From positions 10,436,501-10,500,500 of the forward strand of contig CM075652.1 of NCBI GenBank assembly GCA_037953625.1: 64,000 nt of DNA, in the 5' to 3' direction. The notes beneath the pieces are model-generated. The model saw nothing but the letters and a program-made list of their open reading frames with translations. It was not told where the DNA came from and ran no database searches. A program made the translations under genes and the position numbers. This document shows positions 1 through 11,900 of this stretch, one piece after another (within the stretch, counting starts at the first letter, position 1; each line of letters opens with the position of its first letter). The DNA comes from Crotalaria pallida (Eukaryota; Streptophyta; Magnoliopsida; Fabales; Fabaceae).

Positions 1-870
1 TACGAGTAGTGTCTTAAGTAGCTAAGAGTCTAATTGTTACTAGTGTAAATTAGTTTGAACTATTGTGTTTTATTAATCGAACTAAGTTCTGTTATTTTGC
101 TTCCGCACTTGACAATACTTGAAGCATTGCTTCTGCAATTGAATAATAAAATTTTGAAATTTATTGTGAAAAATTATTCTCTATTTTCATTATAATAAAT
201 AAATCAAGGTTAGAGAGTCGGGACGTCACACTCTCCATCCATGAACCTACTTTTCGTTCATAAATGGATCCCATTACCTATCCCACACTCCTAATATTTT
301 ATAATAAATATAACGACCATCAAATAATCATATTTTTTACCGCCAAAAAAATTAACTACATTTTGAATATTTTTTTTTTATTTTTCAACGGCTACTTTTT
401 TTTTTAAACTATTTTTTTTCCATAAACTCAAAAACACAAAAACATAAAATATCATAAACTAAAATTAGTAATGTCAACCGGTAATTATAATAATACATTT
501 AAAATATCATAAACTTATAATTATACATTTAAAATTTCATAATAATACATTTAAAATTTCTTTAGTTGAAAAGTGAAAAAAAAAATAATTCAGGTAGTTC
601 ATTTCTACTGCTACCCACGTGATTCCTTCATTTCTACCCATGATCCTACCCACTCAGAACTATCTCCACCCTACCCACATGCCTTCCTGGCTTCCTCTCA
701 AACAGCCAGCACCTCGCTCAACAAAGTCTTCCTCCCCACACACTGCTTCGTCTCCCTCCCACACACAAAGAGTCTTTCTTATTCAACCCCGCCCATCACC
801 CAAGCTTCGTCTTCAACCTCCCCATAAATCAACTTCTCAGATCCGTCTCTCTCTGTCTTTCCTTCTTTGC
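1..870. other. AT-rich flanking DNA, no supported gene
   Basis: The first ~560 bases are very AT-rich, with homopolymer runs and short repeated phrases such as ATACATTTAAAAT. Bases ~600-870 change character to a C/T-rich stretch full of CCCAC and CTCTCT, with ATAAAT at about 825-830, which resembles a plant core promoter and 5' leader. Open frames here have no recognisable domain and look like by-products of the composition. The C/T-rich part may be the leader of the coding stub that starts at 871, but this is inference. Confidence 0.4.
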
Positions 871-941
871 ATGTTCAAATCAAGGCCATATCTGACCAGC
901 ATCATCACTATAGTGTGTATTGGGGTAATTGGAATTGGGGT
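871..941 (+). pseudogene. Possible 5' end of a host gene, cut by copia-1 insertion
   Basis: An ATG at 871 follows a C/T-rich leader and opens about 23 codons before the copia-1 LTR begins at 942. The translated start is short and basic (Lys and Arg within the first five residues), followed by a strongly hydrophobic Ile/Val/Gly-rich run. That pattern fits a membrane anchor or signal peptide. The rest of the gene is not in the window, because copia-1 has lost its 3' end and the right flank of the insertion is absent. The stub is too short to assign a family, and it could be a chance ORF. Confidence 0.25.
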
Positions 942-1248
942 TGTTAGCAGTAGTCAGTTTCTTAGCCAACAAGAAACTGCAAGGGACTTATTTATAATTG
1001 TAATTAGTTAGAGAATTAGTTAGCAATTCTGTTAGCATTAGAAGTTAGTTAGAGGTAGTTAGTTTTGGCGCCAAATTGGTTGCTAGCAGATTCCAATCAG
1101 CATTGTATATAAATTCATTTTCTCATTTCTCATGTGAAGTAATAATAATCATTCCTATTCAGTTTAAGATTTCTCTCATTCTCTGGAAAGTTCTTATTCA
1201 TTTTGCAAGCTCTTCTCCTTTCAACCATGGCATTTACCCTGTTTAACA
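942..1248 (+). repeat. 5' LTR of copia-1
   Basis: The LTR runs from TGTTAGCAGTAG to GTTTAACA (TG...CA, 307 bp) and abuts the primer site directly. It contains CCAATCAG (1092-1099) and a TATATAAA box (1106-1113), so the RNA start is probably near 1135-1145. The left end is set by the TG dinucleotide only, because there is no 3' LTR to compare. Confidence 0.7.
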
Positions 1249-1260
1249 TGGTATCAGAGC
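1249..1260 (+). other. Primer-binding site, initiator Met tRNA
   Basis: TGGTATCAGAGC is complementary to the 3' end of plant initiator methionine tRNA, the usual primer of Ty1/copia elements. It follows the CA end of the LTR with no spacer. Confidence 0.9.
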
Positions 1261-1402
1261 TTCAATAAGAAGCTCTGTTGCGCCATTTTACTCTGATTTC
1301 TTCTCTCTATCTCAAGATCTATTCTGCAAATTGCAGAACGAATCATCTATTATCCTCAATTCAATTCGATTTCTGAAAATCTATTCCTCTTCTATTGTTC
1401 GA

Positions 1403-4400
1403 ATGGCTAACACTGTGAATCCAGTTATGGATCCTTTAAGTCCTTACTATATGCATCCTAATGAGAATCCTGGTGCGGTTTTAGTAGCTGTGAAGTTGAA
1501 CGAAAACAATTATCACACGTGGTTGATGTCAATGTCCATGGCGCTGGAAACGAAGAATAAGCTGCAATTTGTTGATGGAAGTTTGATTAAGCCTCCGATT
1601 CATGATCCTAGTTATGCTGCGTGGGATCGATGCAATACCTTGGTGGTTTCGTGGCTAAATCAGGCAATGGAAAGTTCAATCGCACAGAGTGTGCTTTGGT
1701 TAGAATCTGCTCTTGAAATCTGGTGTGATTTGCGTGAACGATATTATCAGGGAGATGTTTTTCGCATCGCAGAATTGCAAGAAGAATTGTATACATTGAA
1801 GCAAGGTACAATGACAATTGCTGAATATTTTACTCATCTGAAAACCTTATGGTTAGAATTAGACAATTTTTGACCAATACCTCACTGCAAATGCGAATTC
1901 AGCTGTGTATGTGATGTAATTCCAGTTATAAGATCTTACAGAGATGATGATCATGTAATTCGATTTCTTAAAGGTCTTAATGAACAATATAGCCATGTGA
2001 GGTCACAGATTATGTTGATGGATCCACTTCCAAATGAAAACAAGGTTTTCTCACTGTTAATTCAGTAGGAAAGACAAATGAATTCTGGATTGAGTGATTC
2101 TAGAATCATAGCTAATATGACAAATAACAGTGTTAGAGGAAGAGGTAGAGGCAGATTCTCAAGTAATTCAGGCAATTCTGGAAGCTTTAATTCTAGTAAT
2201 CCAGGAAGAGGTAGATTTCAGGGTACTAGAGTCTGCACTTATTGTGAAAGAACTGGTCATACTGAAAATACTTGCTTCAAGAAATATGGTTTTCCACCAA
2301 ATTTCAAAGGTCCAAATGCTGCTACTATCAATAACTGCTTTACCAATGAGAATGAGGCATATACTGATGAAATTGATGAAGACACTTTGACTGTGAAGGA
2401 CAACAATGAGATCAGTGGCTCTACTTTCACTCCAGAACAGTATAAGGCCATTTTAGCATTAATACAGAAAACTCAGTCAGTCAAAGTTTCGCAGAGTAAT
2501 ACTAATTCTAATGCTCATTGTGTGAATCAATTGACTGCTAAGGACTCAGGTATAACTTGCACTTTAACAAGTAAATTGAGCATCTCACATTGGATTATTG
2601 ATACTGGTGCAACTGATGACCATGTATGATTTTCCATTACTCAGTTTCAATGCTATAAGAAAATTAAGCCAATATCTGTGAAAATGCCTAATGGTAATTC
2701 TGTTGTTGCCACAATTGCTGGAACTGATACTTTCTACTTGGTTGATGTCCTTTACATACCAACTTTCACATTCAATTTAATCTCTGTGTCAAAATTGGTT
2801 TCTACCATTTTCTGCAAACTAATCTTCTCCAATTCTCTTTGTCATATCCAGGATCTTCATTCCATGAAGATGATTGGTGTAGCTAAACTTTCAGCAGGAC
2901 TATACACTTTGCAGAATAGTGTAGTCAAATCTAGTTTTATTCCTTATGTTCTTTTTGTTTCCAGCAATGTTATGCATAGATTTGCTTCCAATAAGTGTAA
3001 CATTTGGCACTTAAGATTAGGTCATCCTTCTCATACTAAGCTGCTAGTTATGAGAAATCAGTTTCATTTTATCAGTGTAAATAAAACTCATGTACCTTGT
3101 GATGCTTGTCATTTTGGAAAGCAAAAGAAATTACCATTTCTGAACAGTACCACTCATGCTACTAGTTATTTTGATTTAGTGCATATGGATATATGGGGTC
3201 CTATTTCCATTCCAACTGTTCATGGTCATAGGTATTTTCTAACTATTGTTGATGATCACTCAAGGCATACTTGGCTTTATTTCATGAAACTGACATCTGA
3301 GACCTCAAACCTTGTTAAATTGTTTGTTAACTTGATTGATACACAGTTTGGTTTGAAAATTAAGTGTATTAGATCAGATAATGGACCTGAGTTTAAGCTG
3401 ACAGACTTCTACAATTCCAAAGGCATTATTCATCATACATCCTGTGTAGAAACTCCACAACAGAATGGTATTGTAGAAAGGAAGCATCAGCACATTCTTG
3501 GCACAGCTAGATCCCTTCTATTTCAAGCTAACCTTCCTAAGGTTTTATGGAACTATGTTGTTGCTCAAGCTGTTTACTTGATCAATAGACATGCTACTCC
3601 TTATCCGGCCAACAGTTCACCATTTGAACAATTATATCAGATTCTTCCATGTATCAATGACTTGAAGGTATTTGGCTGTTTAGCATATGCTTCAACATTG
3701 AACTCACATAGGAAGAAGTTGGATCCTAGAAGTAGAAAATGTGTGTTTCTAGGATATCAACATGGCACAAAGGGGTATGTCCTGTATGATTTGAAGAATG
3801 GAGTAATTTTCATTTCCAGAAATGTGTGTTTCTATGAACATATTTTTCCATTCTTCTCAGAGGAGTCCAAGTCACATTCAGACAATTCACTTCAGCATAA
3901 CACCCTTGATTCATTTCTGGATTACAGTGATAAGTTTACTCATTCTGTTCCTACTTTTCCATCATCACCTGAACCCATACAGCCATCCTCTCATGTTTAG
4001 CACTCTCCTTCTGTACAGCAATCACCTTCTATGCAACAACCTGATTTTGTGCAGCATCCCATTCCTATGCAGCAACCTCAACCAATTAGACAATCCACTC
4101 GCATTAGAAAACCTCCTCCATATTTACAGCATTATCATACCACATTACTTTCATCCACTGATCCACCTACTCCATCCATCAAGTATCCTCTCTCTTCACA
4201 TTTGTCTTATGACAAATTGTCATCAACTCATAAGAAATTCACTCTTAACCTATCCACCATTACTGATCCTACTACATATGCTGAAGCTATTAAACATCCT
4301 GATTGGGTAGCTGCAATCCAATCTGAATTGTCTGCACTCCACAAGAATAAAACTTGGACTCTCACTCCTTTACCTAAATATAAAAAGGCCATTGGTTTTA

Positions 4401-5138
4401 AATGGGTTTTCAAAACTAAATTGAAGGCTGATGGCTCTATTGAAAGAAGAAAGGCACGATTGGTAGCCAAGGGTTTCAATCAAACAGAAGGCATTGACTA
4501 CACTGAAACATTTAGTCCTATTGTCAAAATGTCCACTATCAGAGTTTTATTGGCTCTAGCAGCTAGCAAGAATTGGCATTTGAAATAGCTTGATGTTAAT
4601 ACAGCTTTTCTTCATGGTGATCTTCATGAAGAAGTCTATATGAAACTCCCTTCTGGTTTGGAAGTTGCTGACTCTTCTCTTGTTTGCAAACTTCAGAAAT
4701 CCCTTTATGGCTTAAAGCAGGCTAGTAGACAGTGGCATGAGAAGCTTACTCAAGCTCTGGTTGAACAACAATTCATTCAATCTAAAGGCTGATGCTTGTC
4801 TGTTTACTAAGTCTCACAATTCTAATTTCACTGCTGTTTTGGTTTATGTTGATGATTTGGTTTTGGCTGGCAATGATTTAAATGAAATCAATCAACTTAA
4901 ACAATTACTTGATGATAAGTTCAGCATAAAGGATTTGGGTGATCTCAAGTTCTTTCTAGGCATGGAAATTGCACGTTCCTCTGCTGGTCATACTCTTTAT
5001 CAGAGGAAGTATACCCTTGAATTGCTTGAGGATGTTGGACTTCTTGGTGCAAAGCCTACTTCTACCCCTCTGGATTATACATTGAAGTTTCACAAATCCT
5101 CTAGTACTATCTTGTCTGATCCTTCCTCTTATCGAAGA
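1403..5138 (+). pseudogene. Copia-1 gag-pol, broken by five stops and a frameshift
   Basis: One frame (ATG at 1403) can be followed through gag, protease, integrase and the start of RT, interrupted by TGA 1871, TAG 2066, TGA 2627, TAG 3998 and TAG 4586. Visible parts: copia gag domain (1403-2050); Arg/Gly-rich stretch and CCHC knuckle CTYCERTGHTENTC (~2233-2275); protease motif DTGAT (~2599); integrase with GHP and a CDAC zinc half-site (~3020-3105), then catalytic Asp in HMDIWG (~3180), Asp in SDNGPEF (~3375) and Glu in NGIVERK (~3467). RT follows, with YVDD near 4846. A one-base insertion near 4786 shifts the last RT part into another frame. Reading stops at 5138. The copy cannot make a functional polyprotein. 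Confidence 0.85.
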
Positions 5139-6513
5139 TGTTGGAAACCAACAAGCAGCTAAAATAACCTTCTAGAGGGGGGGTGAATAGAAGTGTTAAG
5201 CGTCGATACCAAAATTTAAAAGGTAATCAAAAATGGTTCAGAAACAGTTCAATTTTAAGCCAAAATAGCTGATTTAATCGATTAACCTGCAACTTAATCG
5301 ATTAAGACCAGAAAACAGATTTTTGCTTAATCGATTATTAATCGATTAAACACTGTTATTATGCAGAAAATCAGAAATCAATTCAATTCAAGAATCGCAC
5401 GAAAATCTAGAAATTAAGAATTAAACTAAGGCAATTAAATACGAATCAATTAAAAAGAATATAACGAATACGTAATTAAATTCCCCAAATCTAATCCTAA
5501 TTCAATTACTATCACAAGATTGATTTTAATCGCGAAACGTAAAGCGTAAAAGAATAAAGAACACATGAGGATTTTATTCTGGTTCACTCAATACCACCGT
5601 GAGCTACATCCAGTCCTCCCTCTCTGATTCGGGAGATTTGCTTCACTATGAAATAAAGAGATTAGTATACAACTTAGTTAGAATCCTCACACACTCAATC
5701 CTAACCCTTTCTCATACGATATACCAAATCGTAGAGAGTCTACCCAAATCTCTTATTTCTTCTTCCTCGTTTTTATTTGATTGAAAGTCACTTCCAATCC
5801 ACGTAAGCTTTTAGCAAAGAATCCTTCAATGCCCAAGATGTTGCTTCAACCTTGCACCTTCAATTTCTTCAATTGAAACTTTGATTGTTGAATCTTGAAA
5901 GTAACCTCTTGTTACAAATGCATTCAACCAAGACTTATTACAAGCACATTTGAATCTCAATTTTGAAACAAAAAGAATGAATTACGTTGAAGAATTGAGA
6001 TCCCAAAAGAATTTGATAGAGAGTATTTTTGTGAAAGAATATTAGCTCAAGAAAGATTCAAAGATAGTGAAAAATTGCTCTTGAAAAATTATGGTTCGTA
6101 ACCTCTTTCCAATTGCATTAGAAAAGCTTTTAATCTATCAGATATAACAGCCTTTAATCGATTAGATTATTCCTTAATCGATTAGTAATCGATTAAACTG
6201 AAATTTAATCGATTAAACACTGTAAAAACTCTTTTCTATTATTTTGCAATTTTCACCAATTAATTTTAATAAAACCTTGAGCTAAAATCTCTATCAATAT
6301 AATCTCAATTTCAAAAGATATTAAATTCTTAAAGATCAAATTGAGATTACTTATCCTAGTCTACCACCCACACTCATATAATGAAAATAATAAAACATTA
6401 AAATACAATTATATGAATAAGGTATAAACTAGTCTTGTTGTTGTTGTTGTTGTTGTAGGTTGACCAAGTACGTTGTCTTCATCAAAACATAATTGAACCA
6501 CTTTAAATCTTCA
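5139..6513 (-). repeat. 3' LTR of copia B
   Basis: On the plus strand it reads TGTTGGAAACC...ATCTTCA. It contains two clusters of the palindrome TTAATCGATTAA (about 5274-5350 and 6150-6225) and a (TTG)n microsatellite (~6434-6456). It aligns along its length with the right LTR starting at 13879 and with the inverted LTR of copia C (39497-40844). Small open frames inside it are not conserved and are not annotated. Confidence 0.9.
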
Positions 6514-6530
6514 ATCTCCCCCTTTTTGAT
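6514..6530 (-). other. Polypurine tract of copia B
   Basis: Read on the minus strand this is ATCAAAAAGGGGGAGAT immediately before the LTR start TGAAG. It is the plus-strand primer site in the form typical of Sireviruses. Confidence 0.9.
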
Positions 6531-6992
6531 GAATGACAAACCATCACCAATAAACCAAAACTCCCCCTAAATGTTAGCACACTTAGGAAGTGTTATCAAC
6601 CTACAAAACAAATAAATCCAACCTTTCTCCCCCTTTTGGCATTAATCAAAAAATATAACAATAATGCTTTGCCAAAAGTGAGAATTAGCAACAAATCCAA
6701 GTGACCATAATCCAGACAATAAAGTATATATAATGGCGAAAGGGAAACCAGCACAGAAACACAACATATAATATATCATAAAAACACAAAAGTGCTGAAA
6801 GCATTCATAAGTACATAGCCCAAATACCATAACAAAATAACAAGTCTGAAACACATGATCACAAGTCACAAGTCTAAAACCATACACCGGATAACAAATG
6901 AAACCATTAGAACCATAATCTAGAAACATAACATCGAAAAAACCATAAAAACAAAGATAAGTCATCAAAACATAATAGAAATCCAGTAGAAA
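6531..6992 (-). other. 3' untranslated region of copia B
   Basis: About 460 bases between the third ORF and the polypurine tract. The open frames here are AT-rich, low in complexity and lack a recognisable domain. I see nothing functional beyond the spacer. Confidence 0.6.
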
Positions 6993-8219
6993 TCAGGGGG
7001 GTGGCTGTGGAAACATTCTCCCAAGAGCACCAAAAAATCTATCCTCCATCGCCTGCTGGCGAAGAGCCATCTCAGCAAACCCACGCTCAATCATCTCCTG
7101 TTGCCTAGCCTCCATCGCATGAAATCGCTCATCAATCTGTCCAGACAAACTATCATGAAGAGCACGATAGTCAAAACCAGAATCAGCTCTCGGAGGGGGT
7201 TGTTGCTCTTGTTCATCATCAGGAAATGACATAAACTCATCCACATCAATACCATCTGTAGGTGGAGGAGCAGAAGGACCAGCACCACCTTGTGCTTCCA
7301 TGTCAGCCATATGTCTCGCCAAGTTCTCTTCAGCTTGTTGCTGAGCCACAATCTTAACCACATCCGATTTCCACATCCAGTTATTAGCCTCGGGATACTC
7401 TTGTAACCCTTGAGAATGTAGAACAGAACCAGAAATACAGTGTTGATCATTTATTTCAATTTCCGGTTCATCCTCATCAATCGGAACCTCATAAAACACA
7501 AGAAGTCGGGTGACCATCATCGCATACGGCAAAGTAGCCGAACCAGTAGATGCAGCAGCCAATAACATCCTATCAATGATAACTCTTGACCAATTAATGG
7601 GAACATGATGTCTAAGACCAAAGAAAATCCTCATTTCATCCGAATTTGCTTGACTAAAATTCTGATTAGTCTTAGGCATCAAACAGTAAGCAATAACATA
7701 TAACAGCAGCCTACAATCCACTTTCATTAAACCAACACCTTTAGTTCCCTTGGACCAATGATGACCCGGCCTTAAAGTTTGTGTAAAAACATTCGCAACA
7801 TCAACATCATTCAAAGTATTATCATCAGGATCATTTAAAAAGGTTCCAGCTGTACTAAGGCCAAACAATTGATTCAAATCCGCAGGCTTAATCACTATTA
7901 ATTTCCCATTAACAACAGAGTTATACTTGCCATTTGTGACCTTCAAATTAGCATAAAATTTTCTCACTAGCCTAGGGTGATAATTTGAACGAAAATTCAG
8001 AAACTTTGTGAGCCCTTGCTCTTGAAAAAGAGAAGGACAATCAAACCTCTGTGTGAGCAGCCACTTCATATTCAGAAACCTTATGATTCCAAACTCCCTT
8101 CTTGCAAAACCGGCTTCTCTTGCCTTCCGAATATTCGTTGAGTAATAATGCGAGTCCAAATCAAGATTCACTCGCTGCTTCTTTCGTTTTCCAGTGGCAG
8201 AGGAGGAAGGAGGAGCCAT
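6993..8219 (-). CDS. Third ORF of Sirevirus B, Transposase_32-like plant protein
   Basis: An uninterrupted 408-residue frame starts at ATG 8219, in the position where Sireviruses carry an 'env-like' ORF. After a basic N-terminus (GKRKKQR), residues ~65-265 show the layout I associate with the 'putative plant transposon protein' family (PF20167): LVRKFYANL, a GKLIVIKP strand, a Leu-rich LLLYVIAYCLM segment, then a helical part ending FYEVPI. The C-terminal ~130 residues are acidic and Pro-rich, then Gln/Met/Arg-rich and probably coiled coil. I see no signal peptide or membrane segment, so it is unlikely to be a true envelope protein. The sister copy C has the same ORF at 62959 with a frameshift. 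Its role is unknown; capture from a host gene is an inference. The family call is from memory of its motif pattern. Confidence 0.75.
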   Translation of the reverse strand: MAPPSSSATGKRKKQRVNLDLDSHYYSTNIRKAREAGFARREFGIIRFLNMKWLLTQRFDCPSLFQEQGLTKFLNFRSNYHPRLVRKFYANLKVTNGKYNSVVNGKLIVIKPADLNQLFGLSTAGTFLNDPDDNTLNDVDVANVFTQTLRPGHHWSKGTKGVGLMKVDCRLLLYVIAYCLMPKTNQNFSQANSDEMRIFFGLRHHVPINWSRVIIDRMLLAAASTGSATLPYAMMVTRLLVFYEVPIDEDEPEIEINDQHCISGSVLHSQGLQEYPEANNWMWKSDVVKIVAQQQAEENLARHMADMEAQGGAGPSAPPPTDGIDVDEFMSFPDDEQEQQPPPRADSGFDYRALHDSLSGQIDERFHAMEARQQEMIERGFAEMALRQQAMEDRFFGALGRMFPQPPP

Positions 8220-8900
8220 TTTGGTACTCTTAGGGTTTTGAAATTGGGGGTTTGTGAAAATTGGGGGTGTTGGTGTAAAATAAGTAAAATTAATGAGAAA
8301 TAGAGTGAATAAAGTGAAGAGTAATGAAGAAGAAGTGAAGAAATCGTGTGTTTGAAGTGAAAATAAGATGAAAACCGTGTAGAGTAGAGAGAAAACGCGT
8401 CAGAGAAGAAGAAAAGTTAAAACGTGTATGTGAAAGAATGAGTTTTTATTTTTCAGAACACACAGCGTTTAATCGATTAAAAATTCGCTTAATCGATTAA
8501 TACTCGATTAACCTGCAATTTAATTGATTAAGGACTGTGTATTTTGATGCTCTAATCGGTTAAATTTCAGATAATCGGATAAGATCAGATCCAGCAATTT
8601 TTCTTAATCGATTATGCCAATACTTAATCGATTAGATGCCTTAAAAATGCAGTTTTATCAAAGATTTTTGTGCAAAACTCATTGAAAACTTAACCAAGTC
8701 ACATAAGAACATAAGAACCAACACATAATCAAATTTAGCACATATTAAGCAAATCACATGAGAGTACACATATAACCTAGACATTAGAGAAACATGATTA
8801 GTTTTAAAACACAAAAACTACTCAAAAACAAGTCATATAGAAATAGACATTTACAAAGAGATTGACCTTTTTTTTTTAAAAAAAATTACTCAAATACAAC
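8220..8900 (-). other. Spacer between pol and third ORF, with palindrome cluster
   Basis: About 680 bases without coding signal. Bases ~8466-8640 hold six or more full or decayed copies of TTAATCGATTAA. The matching spacer in copia C (62288-62958) has its own cluster. The spacer could hold the leader or promoter for the third ORF, but no TATA box stands out. Confidence 0.6.
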
Positions 8901-11900
8901 TCAACCAATAGTGGATTCACCTAGAATACCAAGTTCCCTTCGAATGAAGTAAAACGTGTCTCTAGGTAGGGGTTTTGTAAAAATGTCGGCAAGTTGATTT
9001 GAGGTAGATACAAATTCAATTATGAAATCTCCTTTTTGAACACGATCACGTAAAAAATGATGTCGTATTTCAATATGCTTTGTTCGTGAGTGTAATATCG
9101 GGTTTTTAGTAAGATTAATTGCGGAGGTATTATCACATCTAATTGGAATTTTTGTTAAAAACAAACCAAAGTCCGACAATTGTTGTTTCATCCATAGAAT
9201 TTGGGCACAACAACTACCGGCCGCAATGTATTCGGCTTCCGCGGTTGATAAAGCGACACAATTTTGCTTTTTAGAAAACCACGATACAAGTGAACTACCA
9301 ATTAAATGGCAAGTACCACTTGTAACTTTTCGTTCCACTTTACAACCCGCAAAATCGGAATCCGAATATCCTACTAAGTTTAAAAATGCATCCCGAGGAT
9401 ACCACAATCCGGTATTAGTAGTACCTTTCAAGTATTTCATGATTCTCTTAACGGCGGTTAGATGTGACTCTTTGGGATTTGATTGAAATCTTGCACACAT
9501 GCATACACTAAACATTATATCGGGTCTAGAAGCAGTTAAATACAATAAGCTACCTATCATTCCACGATATTTTGTTACCTCTATGGATTTTCCACTTTCG
9601 TCCTTATCCATGTAGCATGTTGCACTCATTGGGGTTGAGGCATCCTTGCAAGAATCCATACCAAAGCGCTTGAGTAGTTCCTTGCAATACTTGCTTTGGT
9701 GAATGTAAATCCTGGTGTCAAGTTGCTTAATTTGTAATCCAAGGAAGAAGGTCAACTCGCCCATCATAGACATTTCGAACTCACTTTGCATTAAGTCTGA
9801 AAATTTATTACAAAGTTTGTCATTAGTAGCACCAAAAATGATATCATCTACATAAATTTGTACCAAAAGTATATCCTTACCGGACCTTTCAATGAAGAGT
9901 GTATTGTCCACAGCACCTCTTTTAAAGCCCTTTTCAATCAAAAAAGTACTCAAACGGTCATACCAAGCTCTAGGAGCTTGTTTAAGACCACATAGTGCCT
10001 TTTTCAATTTAAAAACATAATTTGGATATTCATGATTTTCAAAACCGGGTGGTTGTGAGACATACACCTCCTCTTGAATGTATCCGTTAAGAAAAGCACT
10101 TTTGACATCCATTTGAAATTCATAATAGATGCATAAGCGAGTAAAAGTCTAATAGCCTCTAATCTAGCTATCGGGGCATAAGTTTCATCATAGTCAATAC
10201 CCTCTTCTTGGCTATACCCTTGGGCTACCAACCTAGCTTTGTTTCTAACTATAAAACCCGATTCATCTAACTTATTACGATAAACCCATCTAGTACCTAT
10301 CACGAGACGGTCATCGGGTTGAGGCACAAGTTCCCAAACCTTATTCCTCTCTAATTGGTTCAACTCCTCTTGCATTGCCATAACCCAATGCTCATCTAGT
10401 ATGGCTTCATGAATATTTTTGGGTTCTACTTGCGAAACAAAAGCAACAAAATGACAAATATTACGTAAAGTGCTTCGGGTTACCACTCCCTTAGCAATGT
10501 CACCTAATACATTTGTCAATGGATGGTTGCGGTTGGTTTTCCATGCCAGAGGTAATTCATGATATGTTAGCTCATTTCCACTTGAATTGTCAACATCTCC
10601 ATGACTTTGATTTTCCATCTCCTTCTCTTTCTCATTTGCATCTTGTGGTACTTCTTCATAGATATCAATACCTGAAACATTAAAAGTACCTTTCTCTCCT
10701 TCCGGAGATTCATCAAACAAAACATTAATTGATTCTTCATTAGTCAAAGTTCGCTTATTAAAGACTCTAAAAGCTTTACTATGACTTGAATAGCCTAAGA
10801 ATATCCCTTCATCCGCTTTTGGATCAAATTTTCCCAAAACTTGTTTTCCATTATTCAAAACAAAACATTTACATCCAAAAACATGAAAATAAGATATGTT
10901 AGGCTTTCGGCCTTTGAAAAGCTCATAGGGGGTTTTCTTAAGGGAGGGCCTAATCATAACTCTATTCAACACATGGCAAGCGGTACTTACCGCATCGGCC
11001 CAAAAGTATTTAGGAACTTTGCTATCACTTAACATTGTTCTAGCTAACTCTTCTAAAACTCTATTTTTCCGCTCAACAACTCCGTTTTGTTGAGGATTTC
11101 TAGGAGCAGAAAATTGATGCTCTACACCAAATTTGTCACAAAACTTATCAAATGCATGATTTTCGAACTCACCACCATGATCGGTTCGAATAGCCACTAT
11201 ATTTTCATTGACTTTATTTTGAACAAGCTTGGCAAAGGATTTAAAACGTTGAAAAGTTTAATTTTTTGATGGTAAAAAGTATGTCCAAGTAAAACGTGAG
11301 TAGTCATCTACAATAACAAGTCCATAGTAATTACCTCCAAAGCTCATGGTTTGAGAGGGACCAAATAAGTCCAAATGTATGAGTTCCAACACCCTTGTAG
11401 TAGAGATCACCTTCTTTGGTGGAAAATTTGTTTTAGTTTGTTTTCACTTTTTACAAGGGGTGCACACTCCATCAATTTTAAAATTGAGTTTCGGAAGACC
11501 AACTACTAAGTCCTTGGATAAAAGTTAATTTAATTGTTTTAAGTGGACATGAGCTACTCTCCTATGCCATACCCAAACATCACTTTCTTTGTTTATAAAA
11601 CATTTTGAAAATAAAGAAGTAATGTCGTTTAAGTCAATCAAATAAGTGTTATTGCACCGATTCCCTACAAACTTAATGGATTGATCACTATCACTTTTAA
11701 TAATGCAATGGTTAGAGGTAAAAATAACGCTATTACCAATATCGCACAATTGACTAATACTAAGTAAGTTGTGCTCTAAACCATCAACATACAAAACATT
11801 GTCAATTATAACATTTGAGGCGTTTCCGATTTTACCTATACCAAGGATTTTTCCACGATTGTTGACGCCATAAGTGATGTGACCCTTATCTCTTGGTGAA

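Larger units (their letters stand above)
942..5138 (+). mobile_element. Copia-1: truncated Ty1/copia retrotransposon
   Basis: Order on the plus strand is 5' LTR, initiator-Met primer site, gag, protease, integrase, reverse transcriptase. Integrase before RT defines Ty1/copia. The copy stops abruptly inside the RT/RNase H part at 5138, where the LTR of Sirevirus B starts. No RNase H end, polypurine tract or 3' LTR is present. A gag with a single CCHC knuckle and a short LTR (~307 bp) would suit an Ivana/Ale-like lineage, but the lineage is not certain. Confidence 0.85.

Noticed and set aside
3822..4310. Ser/His/Leu-rich frame overlapping copia-1 pol
   Set aside because: Out of frame with the integrase-RT linker, low complexity, no start signal; a shadow of the real frame.
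6642..6968. Cys/Phe-rich minus-strand frame in the copia B 3' UTR
   Set aside because: Composition artefact between the third ORF and the polypurine tract, with no recognisable domain; the equivalent part of copia C lies outside the window, so conservation cannot be tested.
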